Source: CAZZKE01 sp964655005 | GTDB lineage: Bacteria; Pseudomonadota; Alphaproteobacteria; Rhodospirillales; JABHCV01 | Direction of reading: 5' to 3' | Length of the DNA stretch: 64,000 bases | Assembly (NCBI GenBank): GCA_964655005.1 | Contig: CAZZKE010000009.1 | Span: forward strand, 1 to 64,000 | Shown: positions 58,024 through 64,000 of the stretch, piece by piece | Position numbering within the stretch: the first letter of the stretch is position 1 | Layout: the number at the start of each line of letters is the position of its first letter | Translations under genes and position numbers: made by a program | The notes under the pieces: model-generated | The model's database searches: none | What the model saw: only the letters and a program-made list of their open reading frames with translations | What the model was told of the DNA's origin: nothing

Positions 58024-58504
58024 CGCCCGCCTGTTCACGGCGGCGGATCAACCACCAGACGATTACCGCGCCGAGCAATTTCGAGGCGGTCATGGCCAGT
58101 ACGCCGAGCGGGCTGAGCAGGCCGATGCCGGCCAGGAATATGGTGCTGTCGACCGGTGCGCCGAACAGGCTGGACAGCAAAATTCGCTGCGACAATGGCC
58201 GCCCGGTGAAGCTGTAGACGGCCCAGTCGACCAGTTCGCTGACCAGAAACGCCGCCGCGCTGGCCGTGGCGATGAAAGGGTTGGCCATCAGGTAACTGAT
58301 GCCGACGCCGACCAGCATGGCCAGCAGCACCCGGTGGCCGATTTCGCGCTGGGCGAAATCGCGAAAGACGAAAACGAAACCTACGGCCAACGCCACCGGC
58401 GGCCACATGGTGCCGTCGGGTAGCCGGACCAGGGGGACCACGGTGAAAGCGTAGTTGACGGTGACGATCAGGGCGATATACAGGGCGGTGAATTTATAGC
58501 GCAT
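58024..58504 (-). CDS. VUT-family (YhhQ-like) queuosine-precursor transporter, 3' end in gap
   Basis: 160 codons from ATG (MRYKFTALYIALIVTVNYAF). Five to six hydrophobic segments with VFVFRDFAQREIGHRVLLAM and FLVSELVDWAVYSFTGRPLSQ, the pattern of YhhQ/VUT proteins that import preQ0/preQ1. Only the last residues are missing (the frame runs into the N-run at REQAG). Location next to queF, tgt and queG supports the queuosine-precursor function. The strand is opposite to the other que genes. Confidence 0.85.
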
Positions 58505-58595
58505 GAGATGCAATTTCCGTATTGTGCAGAACCGGCGTTCTATGGCGTTAATCGCGTAGCTATCATAATTCACATGGTTTTGGCGAGAGCATATT

Positions 58596-59621
58596 TTGGA
58601 CTTGAAACAGGCCATCCGGCAACAGGCGCTGGCGGCGGGGTTTGCCGGCATCGGCTTTACACATGCCAACGCCGCGCCCGACGACGGCGTCAATCTGGCG
58701 AAATATCTGAATCAGGGCCGGCACGGGGATATGGGCTGGCTGGCCGAACATTTCGATCGCCGTTCCTCGCCGCACGGGATCTGGCCCGAGGCCAGGTCGG
58801 TCATCGTCCTGGCCATGACCTATGGCCCGGCTGAATACCGGCCGCTCGATAGCCGTGACCGGGGCAATATCAGCATTTACGCCCGCGGTCGCGATTATCA
58901 CGACCTGGTCAAGAAAAGGCTGAAAAGAATCGCCCGCTGGCTGGTTGATGACCGGGATTGCGGGGTCAAGGTGTTCGTCGATACCGCCCCGGTCATGGAA
59001 AAGCCGCTGGGCCAGCGCTCGGGCCTTGGCTGGCAGGGCAAGCACAGCAACCTGGTGTCACGGGGCCTGGGTTCGTGGTTTTTCCTGGGGGAAATATTCA
59101 CCACCCTGGAAATCCCTCCCGACCGGCCCGAGACCGATCACTGCGGGTCGTGCCGGGCCTGCCAGGAGGCCTGCCCCACCGACGCCCTGGCGGAACCCTA
59201 CCGGATCGACGCCAGACGCTGCATTTCCTACCTTAGCATTGAACACAAGGGGGGCATAGATGCCGACCTTGCCGCCGCCATGGGTAATCACGTTTACGGC
59301 TGTGACGACTGCCTGGCCGCCTGCCCGTGGAACAAATTTGCGATCGCGACCGGCGAAGACGCCTATTTGCCGCGAGCCGAACTGACGGCGCCCCGCCTGG
59401 CCGATCTGGCGACGCTGGACGATGCCGGATTTCGGGAGATATTCTCGGGCTCGCCGATCAAGCGCACCGGGCGGGACCGTTTTGTCCGTAACGTCCTGAT
59501 CGCCATCGGCAATAGCGGGAAGCGATCATTGCTGGGCGCCGCCAGGGATCGGCTCGAAGACCGCTCGCCCCTGGTTCGCGAAGCCGCCGCCTGGGCCGTT
59601 TCGCGGCTTGCTACGCAATAA
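58596..59621 (+). CDS. queG: Epoxyqueuosine reductase
   Basis: 341-residue cobalamin/[4Fe-4S] enzyme finishing queuosine. GLGWQGKHSNLVSRGLGSWF is the B12-binding region; clusters are ligated by CGSCRACQEACPTDAL and CDDCLAACPWNKF; a HEAT-like tail (LLGAARDRLEDRSPLVREAA) contacts tRNA. A TTG start at 58596 is proposed because no in-frame ATG gives the family's N-terminus and GAGAG lies seven bases upstream. Confidence 0.95.
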   Translation: MDLKQAIRQQALAAGFAGIGFTHANAAPDDGVNLAKYLNQGRHGDMGWLAEHFDRRSSPHGIWPEARSVIVLAMTYGPAEYRPLDSRDRGNISIYARGRDYHDLVKKRLKRIARWLVDDRDCGVKVFVDTAPVMEKPLGQRSGLGWQGKHSNLVSRGLGSWFFLGEIFTTLEIPPDRPETDHCGSCRACQEACPTDALAEPYRIDARRCISYLSIEHKGGIDADLAAAMGNHVYGCDDCLAACPWNKFAIATGEDAYLPRAELTAPRLADLATLDDAGFREIFSGSPIKRTGRDRFVRNVLIAIGNSGKRSLLGAARDRLEDRSPLVREAAAWAVSRLATQ

Positions 59622-59648
59622 CGCTTACTTTTGCCGTGACGGGCCGAT

Positions 59649-60380
59649 ATGATCGCCCCGGGGACACTGCTTATAGGGACACGCGAGCGTATGCTTACAC
59701 TTTCATCTTCCGATCTGGATACGGTCCGGTGTGCGCCGCTGTTGTCCGATTTGCCGGCGGAAGAATTGCACCGGCTGGTCGATGTTGCGCAGGTCCATGA
59801 TTACCCGCGGGGCAAGCTGTTGTTCCTGCGTGGCGAACCGGCCCGAAGCATCTATCTGTTGCTGGATGGTTGGGTCAAGGTGTTCCGGGATACCCCGGAC
59901 GGCGAGCAGACGGTGATCGGCATTTTAAAGACCGGCGAAACGGTTGCCGAGGCGGCGATCTTTCTGGGCCAGGATTATCCGGCCAGCGCCGAAGTGGTCA
60001 GTCCCTCAAGGCTGCTGGAAATACCGGCTGATTTCCTGTTGAACCTGTTGCGCCACGACAGTGACGTCGCCATCAAGATGCTCGGTACCCTGTCGCAGCG
60101 GATGCGCGGACTGGTCCTGCATATCGAACAAATTCAGGCCCGCTCGACGCCGCAGCGGCTGGGCGATTTCCTGCTCGGCCTGTGCAGCGAAATGGATGGT
60201 CCGGTGGTAATCGATCTGCCCTACGATAAATCCCTGGTCGCCGCCCGGCTCGGCATGAAACCGGAAAGCCTGTCGCGCGCCCTGGCCAAATTGCGTTGCT
60301 ACGGGGTCAGCACCAACGGGCATCAAGTCGAATTGGGCGATGTTTCGGAACTGCGGGGTTTCTGCAATTCGGGTTCCTGA
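59649..60380 (+). CDS. Crp/Fnr-family regulator, Dnr/NnrR-like
   Basis: 243 residues. Cyclic-nucleotide-binding-like beta barrel (YPRGKLLFLRGEPARSIYLLLDGWVKVF…GETVAEAAIFLGQDYPASAE), dimer helix, and helix-turn-helix DKSLVAARLGMKPESLSRALAKLRCYGV. The N-terminal cysteine cluster of Fnr is absent, which suggests the Dnr/NnrR group sensing NO through haem rather than oxygen. The ESLSRAL recognition helix fits TTGAT-type half-sites such as the one found at 62312. An ATG at 59691 is an alternative start. Convergent with the P460 gene. Confidence 0.87.
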   Translation: MIAPGTLLIGTRERMLTLSSSDLDTVRCAPLLSDLPAEELHRLVDVAQVHDYPRGKLLFLRGEPARSIYLLLDGWVKVFRDTPDGEQTVIGILKTGETVAEAAIFLGQDYPASAEVVSPSRLLEIPADFLLNLLRHDSDVAIKMLGTLSQRMRGLVLHIEQIQARSTPQRLGDFLLGLCSEMDGPVVIDLPYDKSLVAARLGMKPESLSRALAKLRCYGVSTNGHQVELGDVSELRGFCNSGS

Positions 60381-60382
60381 AG

Positions 60383-60408
60383 GCGGCCCCGCCGTCAGGC
60401 GAGGCCGC
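60383..60408. terminator. Hairpin between the convergent regulator and cytochrome P460 genes
   Basis: GCGGCCCCGCC-GTCA-GGCGAGGCCGC forms an 11-bp stem with one C-A mismatch just after the regulator stop. There is no T-run, so termination efficiency is doubtful. Placed between convergent genes, where a bidirectional terminator is expected. Confidence 0.45.
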
Positions 60409-60435
60409 TTCCCGATAGCGGCGGGATTGGACGGG

Positions 60436-60990
60436 CTATTCGGCGTAGCGGTTATGGACATAGACCATGTCGCCGCCCGGCGCCAGGGAATGGCAGGCGA
60501 TACAGCCTTTTTCGGCGCCCTTGGCGACGCGTCCGGCCAGCTTCATTTTTTTCGGATTCGTATCCAATGATCCGTCGGGCAGGAATTTCGCCCAGAACCA
60601 GTCCTTGTTTTCCGGATCATAACCCTTTTCCCGTTTAAACATGACGGTAATCGAGGTCATGTATTTATCTGGATTGTCGGCGACCTGTTCCAGCGTCGTC
60701 TCGTCTCTTTTGCCGTAGTTCTTTTTGACAATGACGACGGCGTGACGATTGTCGAAATTGATATGGCCATCCATGGTTTCGACAATATTGCCGTGCGGCG
60801 GGGATGTTTCATACGGCATGGGGTGCAGGGAATTGGCCCCGACCAGCCGGTTGTCCTTCATTGCGCCCCATAATTTCTTTGCATAGGCGATATCGCCCGG
60901 GTTGCCAAATGGCGCCGCCGAGGCGGTAGTCGGGGCCATCGATAACAACAGCAGCCCGGCCACCGCCAAAGTGTATTTTGAAATGTGCAT
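60436..60990 (-). CDS. Periplasmic cytochrome P460-family protein
   Basis: 185 residues. Start 60990 has GGAGAT six bases upstream and gives a signal peptide (~5-27, cleaved after SAA). The family body runs IVETMDGHINFDNRHAVVIVKKNYG and DWFWAKFLPDGSLD, ending in the c-type haem site CIACH (164-168) followed by APGGDMVYVH. P460 enzymes cross-link a lysine to haem and oxidise hydroxylamine/NO; the Lys-containing stretch is present but the cross-link cannot be confirmed. A role in NO/hydroxylamine detoxification fits the nnrS neighbour. Confidence 0.88.
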   Translation of the reverse strand: MHISKYTLAVAGLLLLSMAPTTASAAPFGNPGDIAYAKKLWGAMKDNRLVGANSLHPMPYETSPPHGNIVETMDGHINFDNRHAVVIVKKNYGKRDETTLEQVADNPDKYMTSITVMFKREKGYDPENKDWFWAKFLPDGSLDTNPKKMKLAGRVAKGAEKGCIACHSLAPGGDMVYVHNRYAE

Positions 60991-61053
60991 CATAGCGATC
61001 TCCATAATTCCCCATTGCTGAAATGACCGGGGCATAATGGACGTTCGCATTCA

Positions 61054-61070
61054 GATGTGAAAATCACATC
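61054..61070. promoter_or_regulatory. 17-bp palindrome upstream of the P460 gene
   Basis: GATGTGA-AAA-TCACATC is a perfect dyad with seven-base arms and a three-base centre, 64 bp before the P460 ATG. The arms look like Crp half-sites (TGTGA), but the spacing of three rather than six excludes a standard Crp site, and it is two bases shorter than the NsrR consensus dyad. It may be an operator for an unidentified regulator. Confidence 0.5.
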
Positions 61071-61098
61071 GCATCACTGACTCGTGAGCAATCTGATA

Positions 61099-62277
61099 TT
61101 AGAGTCTTGGACCGGTCAGGATCGGCCAGAATACGAAGCTGAACAGGGCGTACCCGCCGACCCACATCAGGCCACCGGTGATGATTATCGCAACTTCCAT
61201 ATCGCTGGCGAACAGGGCACCCACGGTTGGGCCGGTAACCCGCAACAGGGCGCCGATGATAACCAGCCCATAGGCCAGCACGATCAGCGGCGGCGCCTTC
61301 ATCGGTCGCCCGGTATGGCCCGAGGCGGCGCGGGTCATCATCGCCATGATCATCGTGCCCATGGCCCCGGCGCTAAGCGCGTGGATGGCGTCGCCGGGGG
61401 CGATTATGTCGCTTAGATCGGCCAGGCCCTTCAGGATCATGCCCAATGCCAGCCAAATATGCCCCATATGCAAAATCCACAGGATCGGTTCATCGAGAAC
61501 CTTTACCAGACGCCAGCGCCTCATGCGCAGCACCAGGATCATCCCGGCGACCACGGCCACCGTCCCGGCGGCAGTGCGCCACGGACCAAAATCAGGCGCC
61601 GCCAGGTCCATGATTATGGCCAGGATCAGGCCGGCTATGGCCAGTTTCTCGACGGTCGGACTGGAAGTCACCGTCGTCGTGTCGCCCCGCGCCCGCAGCA
61701 CGTTGGTAGTAAAGGCCGGGATCACCCGGCCGCCGATCAGGGCGATCAGCAGGCAAAAGACATAGACCCCCAGCCGCAGCCCGGTGGCGGCGGCGCCTTC
61801 CAGCAGTTGCAACGTATCCAGATGCATCAGCCCGTTGGCCAGCAGCAGGACCGCCAGCAGGGCCAGTAACGGATAGTTGCGGACCTGCCCGCACGCAATT
61901 ATTTTTGCCCCAAGAACGGCGCACAAGGCGGTTAGCAGGGCCATATCGGCAATCGCTACGAACCAGGGGCCAAGCCCCCAGCCGACCCACATGGCGGCCC
62001 GGCCGATAATCCATAACAAGGCCAGTCCGGCCAGCCGCGGCCCGGCCACCGGCGGGCTGCCGGTCCAGCTTGGTACTGCGGTTAACAGGAATCCGGCCAT
62101 CCCGGCGACCCCGAATCCAAACACCATTTCATGGCCGTGCCAATAAATCGGGCTCATCGGTCCCGGTAATGACGCCTCTCCGGCGTAGACGGCGATCCAG
62201 GTCAATAAAGGAAAAGTCCCATAAAGACCGGCGAACAGAAAAAACGGGCGAAACCCGGCGCTTATAATATGTCGCAT
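61099..62277 (-). CDS. nnrS: NnrS-family membrane protein (NO response)
   Basis: 392 residues with about twelve membrane helices. Signature segments: SAGFRPFFLFAGLYGTFPLL, YWHGHEMVFGFGVAGMAGFLLTAVPSWTG with the conserved His-x-His and Glu, GGRVIPAFTTNVLRARG, and HALSAGAMGTMIMAMMTRAASGHTGR with haem/copper-type histidines. NnrS is part of Nnr/Dnr regulons and relieves NO stress. It has an Fnr/Dnr box 35 bp before its start. Confidence 0.93.
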   Translation of the reverse strand: MRHIISAGFRPFFLFAGLYGTFPLLTWIAVYAGEASLPGPMSPIYWHGHEMVFGFGVAGMAGFLLTAVPSWTGSPPVAGPRLAGLALLWIIGRAAMWVGWGLGPWFVAIADMALLTALCAVLGAKIIACGQVRNYPLLALLAVLLLANGLMHLDTLQLLEGAAATGLRLGVYVFCLLIALIGGRVIPAFTTNVLRARGDTTTVTSSPTVEKLAIAGLILAIIMDLAAPDFGPWRTAAGTVAVVAGMILVLRMRRWRLVKVLDEPILWILHMGHIWLALGMILKGLADLSDIIAPGDAIHALSAGAMGTMIMAMMTRAASGHTGRPMKAPPLIVLAYGLVIIGALLRVTGPTVGALFASDMEVAIIITGGLMWVGGYALFSFVFWPILTGPRL

Positions 62278-62311
62278 CGCCCAAGCCTATGCACGGGTCC
62301 GGATGATTGCC

Positions 62312-62325
62312 TTGATGGAAGTCAA
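62312..62325. promoter_or_regulatory. Fnr/Dnr-type box between nnrS and the SUMF1-fold gene
   Basis: TTGAT-GGAA-GTCAA matches TTGAT-N4-ATCAA at nine of ten positions. It is centred 42 bp upstream of the nnrS ATG and 58 bp upstream of the SUMF1-fold start, so it could activate both. The Crp/Fnr-type gene 2 kb away is the obvious candidate regulator. Confidence 0.75.
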
Positions 62326-62376
62326 AACACGCATCTGCTTGACCGGCCCGTCCGGTTGGGGGAACCTGTCGCCGAC

Positions 62377-63201
62377 ATGAAAACAAAAGCGATAGTACCG
62401 GTTATTTGCGCCATCGGCGCGGTTGTTCTTTTGTCGGCGTTGCTGTTGGCCAAAAATCCGGCGGCCAGGGCGGCGGCGGTCGGCGAGAAATTCCGCGATT
62501 GCCCGGTTTGTCCGGAACTGACGGTGGTTCCCGCCGGTTCCTTTGTGATGGGGCGGAATGGCCCCTATGATAACGAAGGCCCGGCCCATCGCGTGACCAT
62601 CGCCCAACCGTTCGCCATAGGCGTTTACGAGGTTACTTTCGATGAATGGCAGGCCTGTTTCGACGCCGGCGGGTGCGCGTTCGAACCCGACGATCATAAA
62701 TGGGGCAGGGGGCGCAGGCCGGTAATCAACATTAACTGGCGAGACGCCCAGACATACCTGCAATGGCTGAGCGGAAAAACCGGAAATCGCTACCGGCTGC
62801 CGTCCGAGGCCGAATGGGAATACGCCGCCCGCGCCGGCACCACTACTGATTATTGGTGGGGGGATCAGATCGGCGAAAATCTGGGAAATTGCCGCGACTG
62901 CAAAAGCCGGTGGAGCAAGCGCAGTTCGGCGCCGGTCGGGTCATTCAGGCCCAATCCATTCGGTTTGTATGATGTGCACGGCAATATATGGGAAATGACC
63001 CAGGACTGCTGGAACAAGACCCATCAGGGCGCCCCGGCGGATGCGGCGGCCAGGCTTACCGGCGATTGCCGTTACCGGGTCATGCGATCCGGTTCCTGGT
63101 ACTACTTTTCCAAGAACCTGCGTTCATCGTGGCGGTTCCGGGATGACGCCCGGGTCAAAAGCTATGGCATCGGTTTCCGGGTATTGCGGGAATTACCCTG
63201 A
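62377..63201 (+). CDS. SUMF1-fold (formylglycine-generating-enzyme-like) membrane-anchored protein, catalytic Cys absent
   Basis: 274 residues. One hydrophobic anchor (~6-25), then the SUMF1/EgtB/PvdO fold: VPAGSFVMGRNGPYDNEGPA, FAIGVYEVTFDEWQACFDAG, YRLPSEAEWEYAARAGTTTDYWWG and NPFGLYDVHGNIWEMTQDC. The closing region reads MRSGSWYYFSKNLRSSWRF where a true formylglycine-generating enzyme has the catalytic Cys pair. It therefore should not make formylglycine. Related proteins (NirV) accompany nitrite reductase and nnrS genes in denitrifiers; the shared Fnr/Dnr box supports that kinship. Start 62377 gives the membrane anchor. Confidence 0.85.
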   Translation: MKTKAIVPVICAIGAVVLLSALLLAKNPAARAAAVGEKFRDCPVCPELTVVPAGSFVMGRNGPYDNEGPAHRVTIAQPFAIGVYEVTFDEWQACFDAGGCAFEPDDHKWGRGRRPVININWRDAQTYLQWLSGKTGNRYRLPSEAEWEYAARAGTTTDYWWGDQIGENLGNCRDCKSRWSKRSSAPVGSFRPNPFGLYDVHGNIWEMTQDCWNKTHQGAPADAAARLTGDCRYRVMRSGSWYYFSKNLRSSWRFRDDARVKSYGIGFRVLRELP

Positions 63202-63210
63202 TATTACCGT

Positions 63211-63513
63211 TCAGGCGGTCAGGTCGACCGGATTGCGCCCGGTGCCGTCTGGTTCTCCACTGGAAGAAGCTTCCTGCGGCGTCACCGCTTCCTGTACCGT
63301 CTGATAGAGAGCCAGACCCTGGCTGGCGGCAATTCCGGTTTGGCGGGTGACGGTGGCCGTCGAGGATTCCGAGCCGATCAAACGGGCCTGTTCCACATGC
63401 GGCGCCGCCGTTTCCAGATCGCTGCGCCCGGCGCTGCCGGCGCGGTTGGGCGCCGGGGTGCTCTTGCCGGGCGGCAATATCTGGACGGCGCTGGCGATTG
63501 TAGTATCGGCCAT
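63211..63513 (-). CDS. Hypothetical protein, 100 aa
   Basis: No signal peptide, membrane segment or cysteine. Ser/Thr/Ala/Gly-rich with ITASAV-type opening (MADTTIASAVQILPPGKSTP) and a middle segment GIAASQGLALYQTVQEAV. There is a faint resemblance to RebB-like 'killing trait' proteins in the LYQT helix, too weak to claim. GC and codon use match the neighbours; it is read on the minus strand, convergent with the SUMF1-fold gene. Confidence 0.5.
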   Translation of the reverse strand: MADTTIASAVQILPPGKSTPAPNRAGSAGRSDLETAAPHVEQARLIGSESSTATVTRQTGIAASQGLALYQTVQEAVTPQEASSSGEPDGTGRNPVDLTA

Positions 63514-63561
63514 AAGTATTCCCGTAAATTCCGGTAGGCAATTTCAACAGCTATTGGTTTT

Positions 63562-63578
63562 ATAGAGCATATTCCGGG
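63562..63578. repeat. Possible end fragment of repeat family B
   Basis: ATAGAGCATATTCCGGG resembles CTAGAGCATTTCCGGG, the terminus of the palindromic element at 6133-6297, apart from one inserted base. The rest of the element is missing. It may be a relic end or a chance match. Confidence 0.35.
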
Positions 63579-63600
63579 AAATTTCAAACCGGCCACGAGA

Positions 63601-64000
63601 TTAATCCTTGCCGCCTGACTTAAATTGATCCAGCTGGTTCTGCATGGTTTCCAGTTGTTCGCGCAGTTCATGCAGTTTTTCTTCCGCCGGGGTCGGTTTG
63701 GCGGCGTCTTCCTTCGGTTGGCCGTTTTCATTCCTCGGGTGTTTCCCCTCTCCGCCCTGGAACGGCGAGAACATCCTCATGGCGTTTTCAAACAACGCCA
63801 TATTCTGCTTGCCCATTTCCTCGAACTGCTGGAACGGCATCAAGTCATCAAGGGCATCGCGCATGTAATGGCGCATCTGTTCCTGGTTGCGCGCGAACGA
63901 GCCCATGGAATGATCTAGATACCGGGGCACCAGCGATTGCAGGCTGTCGCCGTAAAAACTGATCAGATGACGCAGGAAATTGATTGGCAGCAGGTTCTGA
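63601..64000 (-). CDS. phaR: Polyhydroxyalkanoate synthesis regulator PhaR, N-terminus outside the window
   Basis: 132 C-terminal codons plus stop; the frame is open to the window edge. INFLRHLISFYGDSLQSLVP and MGSFARNQEQMRHYMRDALD are the PHA-accumulation regulator core, followed by PFQQFEEMGKQNMALFENAMRMFSPF. The tail (EEKLHELREQLETMQNQLDQFKSGG) is a coiled coil. PhaR represses phasin and PHA genes and senses PHA polymer. The DNA-binding N-terminal part lies beyond the window. Confidence 0.9.
   Translation of the reverse strand, partial: QNLLPINFLRHLISFYGDSLQSLVPRYLDHSMGSFARNQEQMRHYMRDALDDLMPFQQFEEMGKQNMALFENAMRMFSPFQGGEGKHPRNENGQPKEDAAKPTPAEEKLHELREQLETMQNQLDQFKSGGKD

Noticed and set aside
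57824..58693. Long minus-strand frame running across the N-run from the GST region into the YhhQ-like gene
   Set aside because: It is an artefact of translating through 100 N; only the part from 58504 to 58024 is the YhhQ-like gene.
61054..61070. Reading the dyad as a Crp site
   Set aside because: The half-sites are separated by three instead of six bases, so the geometry is wrong; kept only as an unassigned palindrome.
62377..63201. Annotation as formylglycine-generating enzyme
   Set aside because: The C-terminal region lacks the catalytic cysteine pair; only the fold is claimed.

Overview
The window looks like a high-GC, facultatively anaerobic alphaproteobacterium, most likely of Rhodospirillales/Magnetospirillum type. 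The evidence is a CIRCE-controlled groESL operon, a PhaR-type polyhydroxyalkanoate regulator, a Thauera/Magnetospirillum-style anaerobic benzoyl-CoA island, an NO-response cluster (Crp/Fnr regulator, NnrS, cytochrome P460) and many sensory nucleotide cyclases. A run of exactly 100 N (57924-58023) shows that this is a draft scaffold. The taxonomic call is an inference from gene content; no rRNA or tRNA gene was recognised.

Layout. 1-1.3 kb: groES and the 5' two-thirds of groEL, behind a promoter with a CIRCE operator. 1.4-4.5 kb: a three-gene envelope glycosylation cassette (GT2, TVP38, ArnT-like). 4.6-16.1 kb: a repeat-truncated thioesterase relic, a diguanylate cyclase, a ClC channel, a Cache-HAMP-PAS-GGDEF-EAL protein, uvrD, prmA and a membrane adenylate cyclase. 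16.1-35.8 kb: the aromatic island. On the minus strand korA-korB-(rubrerythrin-like)-had-oah-dch-bcrC-bcrB-bcrA-bcrD encodes dearomatisation of benzoyl-CoA and the following ring-opening steps, together with the 2-oxoacid:ferredoxin oxidoreductase that can supply the electrons. Divergent from it are the three subunits of 4-hydroxybenzoyl-CoA reductase. Then come an aryl-CoA ligase/MarR/DUF427 operon, a thiolase and a LysR regulator.

36-49.3 kb: a DoxX protein, a cold-shock gene with a long leader, and an unusual three-gene operon (amicyanin-like cupredoxin, lipoprotein, receptor adenylate cyclase). A tightly overlapping modABC-putA-ClpP-like-aminotransferase operon follows. Molybdate uptake fits the molybdenum need of 4-hydroxybenzoyl-CoA reductase. 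49.4-54.6 kb: housekeeping genes (Tag-like glycosylase, Uup ABC-F, Gpt, Ni/Co permease, aquaporin) and one complete miniature inverted-repeat element. 54.7-59.6 kb: queuosine biosynthesis and salvage (queA, tgt, queF, YhhQ-type transporter, queG), interrupted by the assembly gap. 59.6-63.2 kb: NO-response genes with an almost perfect Fnr/Dnr box between nnrS and a SUMF1-fold gene that lacks the catalytic cysteines. 63.6-64 kb: C-terminal part of phaR.

Two families of short palindromic repeats run through the window and appear to have shaped gene ends. One has truncated a thioesterase and supplies the C-terminus of a small lipoprotein; the other supplies the stop codon of a diguanylate cyclase. 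The most interesting candidates for undescribed biology are the cupredoxin/lipoprotein/cyclase operon, the GT2-TVP38-ArnT cassette, the rubrerythrin-like gene inside the benzoyl-CoA reductase island, and these repeats.
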